A model generated the notes under the pieces. It ran no database searches. It worked only from the letters and a program-made list of their open reading frames with translations, and was not told where the DNA came from. A program made the position numbers and the translations under genes. From Pleurotus ostreatus/Saccharomyces cerevisiae fusant (Eukaryota > Opisthokonta), in the NCBI GenBank assembly GCA_024196135.1, contig JAMQCK010000603.1, positions 1-19,350 on the forward strand: a DNA stretch of 19,350 bases, read 5' to 3'. Shown piece by piece: positions 9,223 through 18,203 of the stretch. Within the stretch, counting starts at the first letter, position 1. The number at the start of each line of letters is the position of its first letter.

Positions 9223-9304
9223 GGTATGCAGATGGCAAGATGACCGTGAGATGGCCAGAATGAAGAGCGCGTGCTGCGGTGAACGCCGAGGCGCCATGCC
9301 TAAA

Positions 9305-9323
9305 ACGCGTGTTGTCACGTCAC
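9305..9323 (-). promoter_or_regulatory. Shared promoter element upstream of copy C
   Basis: ACGCGTG, three bases, then TCACGTCAC on the plus strand, 83 bp upstream of the copy C start. This version also contains an ACGCGT (MCB-like) hexamer at 9305-9310. Confidence 0.6.
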
Positions 9324-9514
9324 GCTGTCCCTTAAACATACCCTATAGGCCCACGGTGGCTGCTGCAGCCACATATTCTGAGCTTCGAGCATCTTCAAAG
9401 ACAAACATAAGCTTATCGGGAGCCATCTGAAAGCTTCGACCGCACTGAACCGCATGCAAGAACCCTCAAAGGCTGGTCAAAGCCCAGGACCGGCGTATGA
9501 TCTGTCACATACAA
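9324..9514. other. Central part of the divergent promoter region
   Basis: This lies between the copy C proximal element and the rightward TATA box. It has no ORF of interest and is only loosely alignable with the homologous spacers of copies A and B. No further site is supported. Confidence 0.5.
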
Positions 9515-9541
9515 TGACGCGTCACGCGCGTCACGCGCGTC
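9515..9541. promoter_or_regulatory. Cluster of CGCG-core sites (ACGCGT plus two GTCACGCGC)
   Basis: ACGCGT at 9517-9522 is followed by direct repeats of GTCACGCGC at 9521-9529 and 9530-9538, about 40 bp upstream of the rightward TATA box. A further ACGCGT lies at 9588-9593 just after that TATA. The hexamer equals the MluI cell-cycle box known from ascomycetes; use in this fungus is inference. The cluster is not seen in the spacers of copies A and B. Confidence 0.5.
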
Positions 9542-9574
9542 GATCACTGATGGTGCTAACTCCGGTCCCCGCGT

Positions 9575-9586
9575 CTATAAAAGGCC
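9575..9586 (+). promoter_or_regulatory. TATA box of the rightward divergent promoter
   Basis: TATAAAAGGCCC is a strong TATA match, with TGCACTTGT about 20 bp downstream in the expected start region. The duplicated spacers carry weakened versions, GATAAAAGGCCCC at 3989 and CAAAAGGCCCC at 6644, so this is the intact parent at the array edge. Confidence 0.6.
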
Positions 9587-9604
9587 CACGCGTGGACTGC
9601 CACT

Positions 9605-10810
9605 GCACTTGTTCCCTGCCCTCATCTGTACCCCCAAGCCACCCGCCCTTTCTCGCTCTCCGCCACCGTCAAGGATCTCAAGGTCTGCTATCGGCGGCTA
9701 CGACTGCCAGTTCCTGTGAGTACTCTCCCAAGCTTGGATTGCTTCGGCCACCTCTAGGTTACACGCCACTCGACGTCGTCTGCCACTGCCGCCCCGCCCA
9801 CCCCCAAAAACGCCCTTTGCCACTGTATCTGCACACGATATCCAAAGCCCGAATGGCTGATCGTCGACATCCCCGATGACTTCGACCTCTTCAAGCCCGC
9901 ACGCCACTCGACCAACGTCCGCCGATCGTCCGCTTCTTCGAGACCAACGTCCATCACTGTGTGCGCTCGTCATCCTCTCGCCTCGGTCGCCAGTTTACAA
10001 ACGGTCAAGACTCAAGTGTTCGCATTACTTCGATCGGTTCGGCCACCTGAAAGCTACATACCACTCGAGGTCGCCCTCCACCAATACGATCCTCGAGACC
10101 AACGTCCCCTTGTACATATCTACGATCGCTGAACTTTGATATCTGTGAGTCTTCCTTCCGCCGACGCTTCAAACATTTCGACTGCCTCAAGACTGCCCAC
10201 GCCACTCAACCACCCTCCGTCGATCGACAACTTGCTTTCGAGACCAACGTCCTCTCCCACGCCTGTTCTCCGTTCGTAAGTGCACTGATGCCGATGGCCC
10301 GCCCTCCATTCGAATACTTTGGCTACCTGAAGATCGCACGTCGTTGCATACCGTCCCCGCGCCTGCACCCGCCTTCCGAGACCAACGTCCTTGCATCTAC
10401 GATGGTCTCGACTGTGAGTCTTGCATCTGTCGACGCTCTGACTGTTCAATTTCGCACGCCCTCGGCCATTATCTTCGTCCAACGTCCTTCACTGCACTTG
10501 TCCGCCAATCTACTATCGAGTTCTCTTGGTTGAGTGTCTGCGTCCCTTCGATCAATCAAGTCTTCATCGCGCTCGCGTTCGAGACCAACGTCCTTCACCG
10601 CACATGACTATGGCGATCCCACTTCAAGTTTCTGTCGACGATCACCTCCTCGCCCCTCGAGACTAACGTCCCTTGCCTGCGACTCTTCGAACGCAAGTGT
10701 CCATCAAGCAGGACTCCGCTTCTCTTCGATTGCTTCTACCCTCTGTTTCTCGCTATTTAGTTCTCCGCTTTCGCCATCAAATCCTCAATTGCCTTCGAGA
10801 CCAACGTCCA
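9605..10810 (+). ncRNA. Putative spliced rightward transcript built of repeated exon cassettes
   Basis: Downstream of the TATA box lies a C/T-rich leader without ATG and a donor-like GTGAGT at 9716. Then come repeated blocks. Supported cassettes are exon 10054-10144, intron 10145-10191 (GTGAGT...CTCAAG), exon 10192-10275, intron 10276-10332 (GTAAGT...CTGAAG), exon 10333-10413, and a donor at 10414 (GTGAGT). Each exon carries the CGAGACCAACGTCC motif and begins with a CACGCCACTC-like start. No protein family is recognised, and the reading frames are not kept from unit to unit. A non-coding RNA is the simplest reading. Exon borders and the end are tentative. Confidence 0.35.
9939..10809 (+). 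repeat. Dispersed 14-nt motif CGAGACCAACGTCC, about eight copies
   Basis: Copies start at 9939, 10094, 10239, 10377, 10580 and 10796. Variants occur at 10476 (CGTCCAACGTCC) and 10658 (CGAGACTAACGTCC), plus a partial copy at 9909. Spacing runs from 78 to 155 bp, so this is a degenerate, irregular array. Flanking sequence is also repeated loosely (CCTGAAG...CACGCCACTC before, TCTACGAT...GTGAGT after). The motif itself is more conserved than the rest. Confidence 0.85.
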
Positions 10811-11391
10811 CCACTTCACGACTGCGATCTACGCTCTCTGGCGCTCAGTGTGCTTCGCGTCAAGACCTGCTCTGCGACCACCGACCATGCTTCGTTTTCG
10901 ACTGGCGCTGGCTACGCTCTCTTCCTCAGGCTTCGCTCCGACTCTGGCTCTACGACGCTGCTTCAAGTTCGACGTCTTCCGCCTTTCTCGCAAAGCCTCG
11001 CTCCTGGCTCCGCTCTAGTCTACGCCCTGGTATTCTGCGCTTCTTCCTGCTGGTCTACGCTGTGCGCTCTGCTCTGTTCCGGGAATCCTTGGCGACGACT
11101 GCAATGTCTTCGCTCTGCACCCTGCTCTCGGGCTCCGTTCTGGCGACAACCCTAGTATGCGATTGTTCTAGGCGACCACACACTAGGCGACAACTCTAGG
11201 CAACAACTCTAGGCGACCCTCCTGTGCGCTCGAGCCCTCGTCCTTCGACGCAGTGGCGGGCAGCAGGAGGCGAGCTGAACTGTCAGGCAGTGGTAAGGAG
11301 ATCCCTTGCTTTATTATGCTGTACAGTATCATAATGGTATCAGGATAGGGTGATACAGACGTTCATATCGAGTATGTGTTGTACGTGTTCC
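10811..11391. other. C/T-rich region with short repeats, no gene recognised
   Basis: The plus strand is pyrimidine-rich and therefore poor in stop codons, so long open frames arise from composition. A serine/arginine/leucine-rich frame from about 10534 to 11199 has no recognisable domain. The only structure seen is the CTAGGCGAC array at 11168-11217 and an AT-richer stretch at about 11310-11350 that may hold 3' ends of flanking transcripts. Confidence 0.55.
11168..11217. repeat. Four short direct repeats, CTAGGCRAC
   Basis: CTAGGCGAC at 11168 and 11183, CTAGGCAAC at 11196, CTAGGCGAC at 11209; spacing 15, 13 and 13 bp. Nothing links it to a gene. Confidence 0.8.
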
Positions 11392-11984
11392 TCAGACTTG
11401 GAAAACGAGAACCATGAGTGTGATTTCCAGAGCCAGGACGAGTGCAGTCACAAGGACAACGACGCGACCGGCGGTGACGAAAGGTCGACCAAAAACTCGC
11501 TTGCCGTGCTGCCCCTTCGTCTCTATCATGCGGCCTTCGTATCGTGTGTAGTCGTGATCGGCAAAGTCGTGCTTGGAGTGCTTGGAGCGATAGAATGAGA
11601 GGAAGAACATGAGGACGCCGAAGACGGCGAATAGGATACCGACTGAAGAGGATCAGTTGTGAACTTGTCAATGTGTTTTCAGAGGGGGAAGGGTGGAGGA
11701 GGAGGCTCACTCTTGTAAAACCGGTGATCAAACAGACGGAGAATGGTTAGCGAGTATCCCAATGCTGAGAGAGCGCTGCGGCTGTAGGCACCGTGGAAAG
11801 TCCGCTGGCGAGCGCGTAGCTCGACCAGTTCATTGACATCGGAGGCGGTGAAAGAGTAGGACCGGTGTCCCCTATGCAGGCGCATGAGCATACACTCTAT
11901 CCATCACAGCTAGTCGTATACTACATACCGGTATGTATGGTAAGGCCGCGGCGTCGACCCCTTCTCGTCGCTCCTGACGCTCAT
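11392..11984 (-). CDS. DUF202-family membrane protein (155 aa)
   Basis: Three exons, 11984-11929, 11871-11711 and 11642-11392, join in frame (468 nt). After a short charged N-terminus comes the family signature ELRARQRTFHGAYSRSALS (about 36-54). Three membrane segments follow: about 52-66 (ALGYSLTILRLF), 73-90 (GILFAVFGVLMFFLSF) and a C-terminal one (GRVVVLVTALVLALEITLM). The RTFxxxxR...RLFDxRFYK pattern is typical of fungal DUF202 proteins, which are small membrane proteins of unresolved role. A basic linker (RSKHSKHDF) separates the second and third segments. The gene is divergent from OXA1 across a 184-bp shared promoter region. The start chosen is the first ATG giving an in-frame splice; length fits the family. 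Confidence 0.85.
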
Positions 11985-12168
11985 CGTCGCGGAGGACAAG
12001 GTTGCTATTCTCCCGCTCAAAGCGTGGGGAAATGTCCGAGGGGATCCGCGGCCCACGTTGCCGGCGGTCCGATCACTTTTCTCGGCCGCGTCCGCTCCGT
12101 ACTCGACACCGACAGTGCGCGTTTGGCTCTCACCCTCTCTCTCACGTCCGCGACGCGTTGAGGACAAG
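11985..12168. promoter_or_regulatory. Bidirectional promoter region, DUF202 gene / OXA1
   Basis: Only 184 bp separate the two start codons, so both promoters must overlap or share elements. A plus-strand C/T-rich run (about 12126-12150) lies just upstream of the OXA1 start, common for fungal housekeeping genes. No TATA box is evident. Confidence 0.5.
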
Positions 12169-13643
12169 ATGAATTTTGGCAGACTGCTGGCTGCCAACTC
12201 GGCGTGTCTGAGGGCTACGGGGCGCGGGTGAGTGCGCGTTTGTGGAGTATATGGAGGCCGAAGGCTGACCTCGCCGCAGAGCATTCGCTAGTGCTAGCCC
12301 GCGGTGCTTTTCGACGGCGTTCAACGTATGTGGCCGAGTATGCAGCTCAGTGTAGAAGCTAACCTATGTTTAGTCCCAACGGCCAACATGGCTCGTTGCG
12401 AGCCGTTTACCGCCCGCATACCAGGCGCGCAACCTGTCGCTCTGGGGCTCGTCCAAGCCGGCACCAAAGCCTGAAGAGGCCGCCGCAGAGGCGCCAGAAC
12501 CTGCGCTACCAAACACATCAGCAGACGCGCAGGCACCCGACGCGCTCCCTCCTACCTCGGCGACGCAGATCACACCCGCGGACGCCGCTGTCGCGCCGTC
12601 CGCACAGGACCCCGAGATCGTCTACGCCACTCCTTTTGACCCCACCGCCGTTTCCGACACTGCTGCCTCCGCCGCCTCCCAAGCCCTCGACGTCGCGACC
12701 ACCGCCTCCGCGCTCTCCCCCTTGAAATGGGGCGACCTCACCGCGATGGGCCTCACCGCCTGGTACACCCCCGCCGGCCTCGTCCGCTGGACGCTCCAGG
12801 TCTTCAACGTCACGCTCGGCCTCCCCTGGTTCTGGACGATTGTCGTCGGCACGCTCCTCTGGCGTGTGTCCATGTTCCCCTTCCACCTCCAGTCCATCCG
12901 CAACGGGCAGAAGATGCGCAAGGTGAACCCGGAGATGCAGAAGATCCGCGACGAGATCAACGAGGCGAAGAAGACGCAGGACGTGCTCGCGCTGCAGCGC
13001 GGCATTATGAAGATGCAGCAGCTGAATGCGAAGTACGATGTGAACCCGTTGAAGCTTATGGCGCCGGGTTTCATCAACCTGCCGTTCACCCTCGGTCTGT
13101 TCTTCGGTGTCAAGCGGTTGTGTGAGGAGGTTCCTCAGTTGGCTGTTAGCGGTTTCTCGCTGCTCCCCGACTTGACTGTCACGGACCCGTACTGGATCTT
13201 GCCCATGTTCTCTGTCCTGTTGATTCAGCTTCAGATTCGGGTACGCAATCTGCTGTTGATCATTTGCGCATGTCCTGACTGCGTGCTTTTAGGCCTCCGC
13301 CGCCGATGGTAGCATCGACCTCACGACTTCTCCGGCCATGCCCCACGTCATGAACATCATGCGCTTGTTCTCCATCGTCACCATCCCTCTGCTCGCCAAG
13401 CTGCACATTGTACGTGTCTTTTCCCCTCCATCATCAATGCAGCTGCTCATTACGTCCTTCTAGGGTGTCCTCGTCTCGCTCGTCACCCAGAGTTTGTTCA
13501 TGACCCTCCAGAGCACCCTCCTCCGCCTCCCCCGCATCCGCCGCCGTCTCGGTCTCGAGCCCCTCGGCAAGGGCTTTCAGCTCCCCAGCATGGTCGAGTC
13601 TGTCCGCTACGGCCTGAACTGGTTGAAGAGTGGCGGGAAGTGA
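12169..13643 (+). CDS. OXA1: OXA1-type mitochondrial inner membrane insertase (422 aa)
   Basis: Exons 12169-12227, 12280-12325, 12374-13240, 13293-13409 and 13464-13643 total 1269 nt in frame, all GT-AG. OXA1/YidC/Alb3 proteins insert mitochondrially made and some imported proteins into the inner membrane. The basic, alanine-rich N-terminus (MNFGRLLAANSACLRA) looks like a mitochondrial presequence. A proline/alanine-rich segment runs to about 150. The insertase core follows, with membrane segments near 185-205, 266-285, 309-325, 344-362 and 364-382. Diagnostic stretches are LLWRVSMFPFHLQSIRNGQK, a helical-hairpin region with KMQQLNAKYDVNPLK, and MAPGFINLPFTLGLFFGVKR. The C-terminus is short and basic (RLPRIRRRLG) but lacks the long coiled-coil tail of yeast Oxa1. 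A Cox18-type paralogue is less likely, given the close match to Oxa1 core motifs. Confidence 0.93.
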
Positions 13644-13840
13644 TTCGTGGGCTTCGCAGGTTGCCCTACCAGTAGCTTATCTATTTACTAACCTAGACAC
13701 TCACAAAAGTAATACGACGACGCATTGGGATAGTCAGGCCCGCCACTCATCGCGCTTGTGTTGTGACAATGCTTGGGATATGCAAGAAGTACATGATGGA
13801 GCACGAGTATACAAGATGATGACCCCAACGCAAGTTAAGA

Positions 13841-14890
13841 CTACGTGGACTCCGAAGACGAAGCACCCTCCGGTTCCTTCCCCTTTCCATTTGGCAGCGG
13901 AGGGGTCGAGGGCGCAGGTGAAGACGATGCTGTTGGCCCCAGCTGCCAGGCGGGTATAGACGGTCTGCCGAGTGCAGGGAGAGGGGACGGCGCTGCGCTC
14001 GGTATAGTCGGCCCTCGGCTCATCAACAAGGCCTTGAGGGACTTCAACTCCTGCTGCAGCTCGGCCAGTGACGCGTTCTGGCTCTCCTTATTCTTCTCAA
14101 TCATCTAAGCGGACGTGTAAGCAAATGTAGCCTTCGGCGTACAAGTTGAGCTTACCTTCGGCAGCATGTCGCGTATCGTGCTGATCTCATCCCGTACTTC
14201 GCGCATCTCGTCGCGATTTCGTTGCTCAGCCGCGCGCATGTCCTTGACCGCAGCGTCGACCTCTTGCGTCGTCTTGTCCACCTTCTCCTTCTGTTCGTCG
14301 ACCGCCTGGCGTACAGCGGCAGTTTCCGCCTGTATCTCTTTCAAGAGTGCCTCCGCAGCGTCAAATTGTGCTGTCAGAGCATCCTTGTCCTCTTCGTATG
14401 CAGTGTTATCAGGAGGTTGGAGGTGAGGGGAGACGTATTTCTGAAGGAATGTGAGCTTGTGGGGGAAATGCGCTAGAGGAAGGCGACCGACCTTGAATAA
14501 TGAGATGGCGCCATACATGACGGTACCAGAGGCTACTGCAGTGATCTATACTGGTTAGTCAGAGAAATTATCGGACGCGAGCGCGACGTACAAAGTAGTC
14601 CCTCCAGTCCCATTGTCGTGGTGGAGGGTATGCGCCGAATCCGGCAGGCACGAATGAGGGCTGATAGGAAGGGCCAGCAGCAGTCGAGTTCGCTTGCCGC
14701 ATAGCGATGTCAATCTCGGCTGGTGTCAGTCCCTTGGCCTCCAGAAATTGTATTCGCTGTGTCAAGGACGAGCTCTGCGTCTGGAGAGAGGTGAATGGGC
14801 GCTTGACGTGTCGCTGGCAGGAAGTACCTTCGGGTCAGCCAAGAATGAGACTGCATTCTGGATGAGGTCTGTCCTGGGAGGGGCAGACAT
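13841..14890 (-). CDS. PEX14: Peroxin-14, peroxisomal docking protein (284 aa)
   Basis: Exons 14890-14828, 14780-14592, 14545-14492, 14440-14156 and 14104-13841 sum to 855 nt in frame. Pex14 forms the docking/translocation complex at the peroxisomal membrane that receives cargo-loaded Pex5. The N-terminal domain is diagnostic: RTDLIQNAVSFLADPK (about 6-21), then SLTQRIQFLEAKGLTPAEID (about 26-45). It binds WxxxF motifs of Pex5. A proline-rich linker (about 60-80) follows, then a hydrophobic segment encoded mainly by exon 3 (about 85-102). A long coiled coil (about 115-225; heptads with EIQAETAAVRQAVDEQKEKV) and a low-complexity Ser/Pro tail complete the usual layout. It is somewhat shorter than yeast Pex14. 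It is convergent with OXA1 (197 bp apart) and divergent from the EF-Tu gene. Confidence 0.93.
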
Positions 14891-15074
14891 GGTGGCAGGA
14901 GGAGAGGGACGTACGGCGCGCGGGGATCGCGTCTGCCGGAATCACGGACCAGCGACCGACGGTCTGCGGGGGTCGGGGGTGTGGCGCGATCGCGTGCGGC
15001 CGGATCAGGTCGGCCCAGTCGCCCGGGACATAAACCGCGCAAATTTGACGCTCTTCGTCTTGCACCTCACCACG
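14891..15074. promoter_or_regulatory. Bidirectional promoter region, PEX14 / mitochondrial EF-Tu gene
   Basis: The two start codons are 184 bp apart. A weak TATA-like CATAAACC lies at about 15029 on the plus strand, 45 bp before the EF-Tu start, followed by a CT-rich leader (GCTCTTCGTCTTGCACCTC). Nothing stronger is seen. Confidence 0.45.
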
Positions 15075-16815
15075 ATGAACAACCTCGCGGGCGCCCTCTC
15101 GCGCACCCTTTCCGTCGCCAGGCGTACGCGTTACCCGTGTCATGCTGCTCGACGCCGTTGCTGACGTGTCAACAGGGCGAGTTGCGGCCAACTCTTGCCA
15201 GTGGGCGGGAGCATGGCGTGCGCCGGCTGTTTCTTCACCGTGCGCTGCCAGTGCGTACTTAATTTGGACGACGGAGACCGGTTGCTAACCTGCATGACAG
15301 TGGCAAGGCGCGGGTACGCCGAGGTCTTCAGCCGCAAGAAGCCTCACATGAACATTGGCACTGTCGGTGCGTAACCATACATTCCCACACTACACGCGTC
15401 CTCACCAGTCCTCAGGTCACGTCGATCACGGCAAGACGACGTTGACGGCTGCCATTACCAAGGTTCAGGCTGAGCAGGGCTACGCCAGTTTCACCGACTA
15501 CTCTGCTATCGACAAGGCTCCGGAAGAGAAGGCTCGTGGTATCACCATCAACTCTGCTCATGTTGAGTACGAGTCGGACAACCGTCACTATGGCCACATC
15601 GACTGCCCGGGACACGCGGATTGTGAGTGCTGACCTCTTCCTCCCTAAGCAGCCTGCTTACCGCCGCGCAGACATCAAGAACATGATTACTGGTGCGGCT
15701 CAAATGGACGGTGCTATCATCGTTGTCTCGGCTACGGACGGTCAAATGCCCCAGACCCGTGAGCATCTGCTGCTCGCGCGTCAGGTCGGTGTCAAGAAGC
15801 TGGTCGTTTTCATCAACAAGATCGACATGATTGATGACCCGGAAATGCTTGAGCTCGTCGAGATGGAAATGCGCGACCTGCTCTCCACCTACAACTACGA
15901 CGGCGAGAACACCCCGATCATCATGGGCTCGGCTTTGGCGGCACTCGAAGGCAAGACCCCGGAGATTGGCGCTGAGCGTATCAAGGCACTGGTCAAGGCT
16001 TGCGACGAATGGCTCGAGATCCCTCCTCGTGCGTTTACAGTTATTTGTGTACTGCGTCCGCTGACCTTCGCTCGTAGGTGACCTTGAGAAGCCTTTCTTG
16101 ATGGCTGTCGAGGATGTCTTCACTATTTCTGGTCGTGGTACCGTCGCTACCGGTCGCGTTGAGCGTGGTGTTGCGACCAAGGGTTCCGAAGTTGAGATCC
16201 TCGGTTTCGGCAGCAAGCTCAAGACTGTCCTCACTGGCATTGGTGCGCTAGCTTCGTCTTCCTACACCGCCATCTCTGACTTGCCCGCAGAGATGTTCCA
16301 CAAGGAGCTTGAGCGTGCTGAGGCTGGTGACAACATGGGTGCCCTCCTCCGTGGCTTGAAGCGCGAGCAGGTCAAGCGCGGCCAGGTCATCGCCGCCCCG
16401 GGTTCCATGCAGAGCGTCAAGAAGTTCATCGCTTCCCTCTACGTCAGTAGTGCTCCTCATTAGACCTGGTATCAAGCTAACGGCTTTGCAGATTCTCACT
16501 AAGGATGAGGGTGGCCGTTACACTCCTTTCACTGCCAACTACAAGCCGCAGATTTTCCTGCGCACTGCGGACATCAGCGTGAAGCTTTCGTGGCCCGAGG
16601 GTACTGAGGACGCTGAGTCCCGCATGGTTATGCCCGGTGACAACGTCGAGATGGTCTGCGAGCTCCTCTTCGACTGCGCTGCCGATGTCGGCACTCGCTT
16701 CACGCTTCGTGAGGGTGGCAAGACTAGTAAGTTACACCACCGTTTCGCTTAAGCCTCACCTAACCCTCCTGCAGTTGGTACTGGTATCGTCACCAAGGTT
16801 TTGGAGACTGCTTAA
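15075..16815 (+). CDS. TUF1: Mitochondrial translation elongation factor Tu (448 aa)
   Basis: Nine exons: 15075-15123, 15176-15250, 15301-15366, 15416-15622, 15672-16028, 16078-16242, 16291-16442, 16492-16726, 16775-16815 (1347 nt, in frame, all GT-AG). The protein delivers aminoacyl-tRNA to the mitochondrial ribosome as a GTP complex. A presequence of about 45 residues rich in R, A and S precedes the mature start near [19 protein letters not shown]. GTPase motifs are G1 GHVDHGKT (64-71), the switch I region [14 protein letters not shown]3 DCPGHAD (126-132) and G4 NKID (181-184). Domain 2 includes [15 protein letters not shown]; domain 3 ends with [19 protein letters not shown]. The bacterial-type sequence separates it from cytosolic eEF1A. 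Several introns interrupt conserved motifs (after GTV-G and after GHAD), confirming nuclear location. Confidence 0.96.
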
Positions 16816-17263
16816 GTGGATTTCGGATGCGCTCTGCCGTCGCGCAGTTTTTCCCGAGTTCCTTAGCTTTCATACGCGGACGATCTAGCATACATTGTAC
16901 CATAGCTAACTAACGAAGGCCTCCCCACTCTGCACGCATCTATAGTGATCCGGGGCCTCAATGAGCTGGCGCGTCCGGCGCATAGGAACTTCCGTGGTAG
17001 ACAAACACCTAACGTAGACTCATCGTATTGGAATCCAACCGTCGTTCATGGATTACACGTGTGATGTTCTGCACTCAACTCGCGGCAACCCGCAGGCGGA
17101 GTCCGCGACCCCGACGCCGTAAAAGTTTTGTCTGCCTGCCGGTCTCAAATACAAAACGCCCAAAAGGGGATGCGGGCAGTATCACTATCGAGGGCAGGCC
17201 TGGCTCGGTGAATACCATTTTCTTCCCCTCCCTCCTCCGTCCCGTTCCCTATCACGACACACG
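16816..17263. other. Intergenic region between the EF-Tu gene and GCV3
   Basis: It contains the 3' end of the EF-Tu transcript and the promoter of GCV3 in the same orientation. A C/T-rich leader (about 17219-17250) precedes the GCV3 start. No ORF, RNA gene or clear TATA box is supported. Confidence 0.6.
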
Positions 17264-18027
17264 ATGCAGGCCGTCTTCCGCAGTGCTCCCCGTTTTGCGC
17301 GCGCTTCCCTCGTCGCTGCGCGCCCGGTCGCGCCGCGCTTTGCTCGCCCGCAGTTCGTGCGGACGCTCGTGAGTGAGTGACCCCGCGCGCGCCTATAGCA
17401 CCATGTGGCGGCGTGCTGACGCGCGGTTTTCCCTCGGTGCTCTTTAGCTACGAAGTACACCGCGGAGCATGAGATCGTCCGCTTCGACGATGAGACGGGC
17501 GTGGGGATTGTGGGTATCACGAACCACGCGCAGGAGGCTCTCGGCGACGTCGTGTTCGTCGAGCTGCCCTCGGAGGGATCGGACGTGAAGCTGGGAGGTG
17601 CGTACTGGCAGTATGCTATGGCGAAGACATTCCCTCACTGTGTCTGCAGACCAGATCGGTGCCGTGGAGAGTGTGAAGGCGGCCTCCGACATTGCAAGTG
17701 CATTCCGTCCAATCCCCTGACGCCTTTCTCATGACATGTGCAGTACGCACCCATCTCGGGTACCATCGAGGCTGTCAACGGCGAGCTCGACTCCCAACCC
17801 AGCTTGTTGAACAAGTCGCCTGAGGACAAGGGTACGGCAGGTCGTTGTACGGCAATGACTCGAGACTGACTGTCCTCCACAGGTTGGTTGTGCAAGATCA
17901 AGCTGTCTGACCCATCTGAGGTATGTGTACCCTCCAAATCCGTGACGCATTACTGACATTACATCTGCAGCTGGAGAAACTCTTGTCTGAGGAACAGTAC
18001 AAGAAGCACGTTGAGTCGGAGGAGTAG
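17264..18027 (+). CDS. GCV3: Glycine cleavage system H protein, mitochondrial (161 aa)
   Basis: Exons 17264-17372, 17448-17597, 17650-17693, 17744-17831, 17883-17920 and 17971-18027 total 486 nt in frame. The H protein carries the lipoyl arm that shuttles the aminomethyl group between the P, T and L proteins of the mitochondrial glycine cleavage complex. An arginine/alanine-rich presequence (about 1-35) precedes [20 protein letters not shown]. The lipoylation motif is [12 protein letters not shown], with Lys96 as the attachment site. [15 protein letters not shown] and the C-terminal [18 protein letters not shown] are typical. Length fits the family. Intron 3 begins GCAAGT, a GC-AG intron; the GT four bases further on would break the frame inside a conserved motif. 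Confidence 0.94.
17694..17743 (+). other. GC-AG intron in GCV3
   Basis: The exon ends GAC ATT and the intron starts GCAAGT, the preferred form of GC donors, and ends GTGCAG before TAC GCA CCC. This gives SDI-YAPISG, the conserved H-protein sequence. Confidence 0.85.
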
Positions 18028-18203
18028 GGAGTTGGTAGACAAGTAGTTGTCTGTTGTGGCTTCAACGCCAGACGTACCGCACCGCCTGTAGAATGACTGA
18101 GGCGGACTATAGAGGATGTTGCATTACAGTTCCGCGATTGCATTGGCCGCGTGAGAGACCGGGAAAGACAGGGAAGATATAAGGACATAGCAGGTGCTCG
18201 CAT

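Noticed and set aside
10120..10482. Minus-strand frames with a repeated DVGLE...VAE pattern that look like a repeat protein
   Set aside because: The pattern is the reverse complement of the DNA repeat array. Unit lengths are not consistently multiples of three and no splice signals support this strand.
10534..11199. Plus-strand open frame of 221 codons, Ser/Arg/Leu-rich, containing three in-frame SRxTS copies
   Set aside because: The strand is pyrimidine-rich and so poor in stops. SRxTS is just the translated 14-nt DNA repeat, other copies fall in other frames, and no domain is recognisable.
12366..12725. Plus-strand Arg/Pro-rich frame and the overlapping minus-strand Gly-rich frames in the OXA1 linker region
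   Set aside because: These are other-frame shadows of OXA1 exon 3, which has high GC at third positions.
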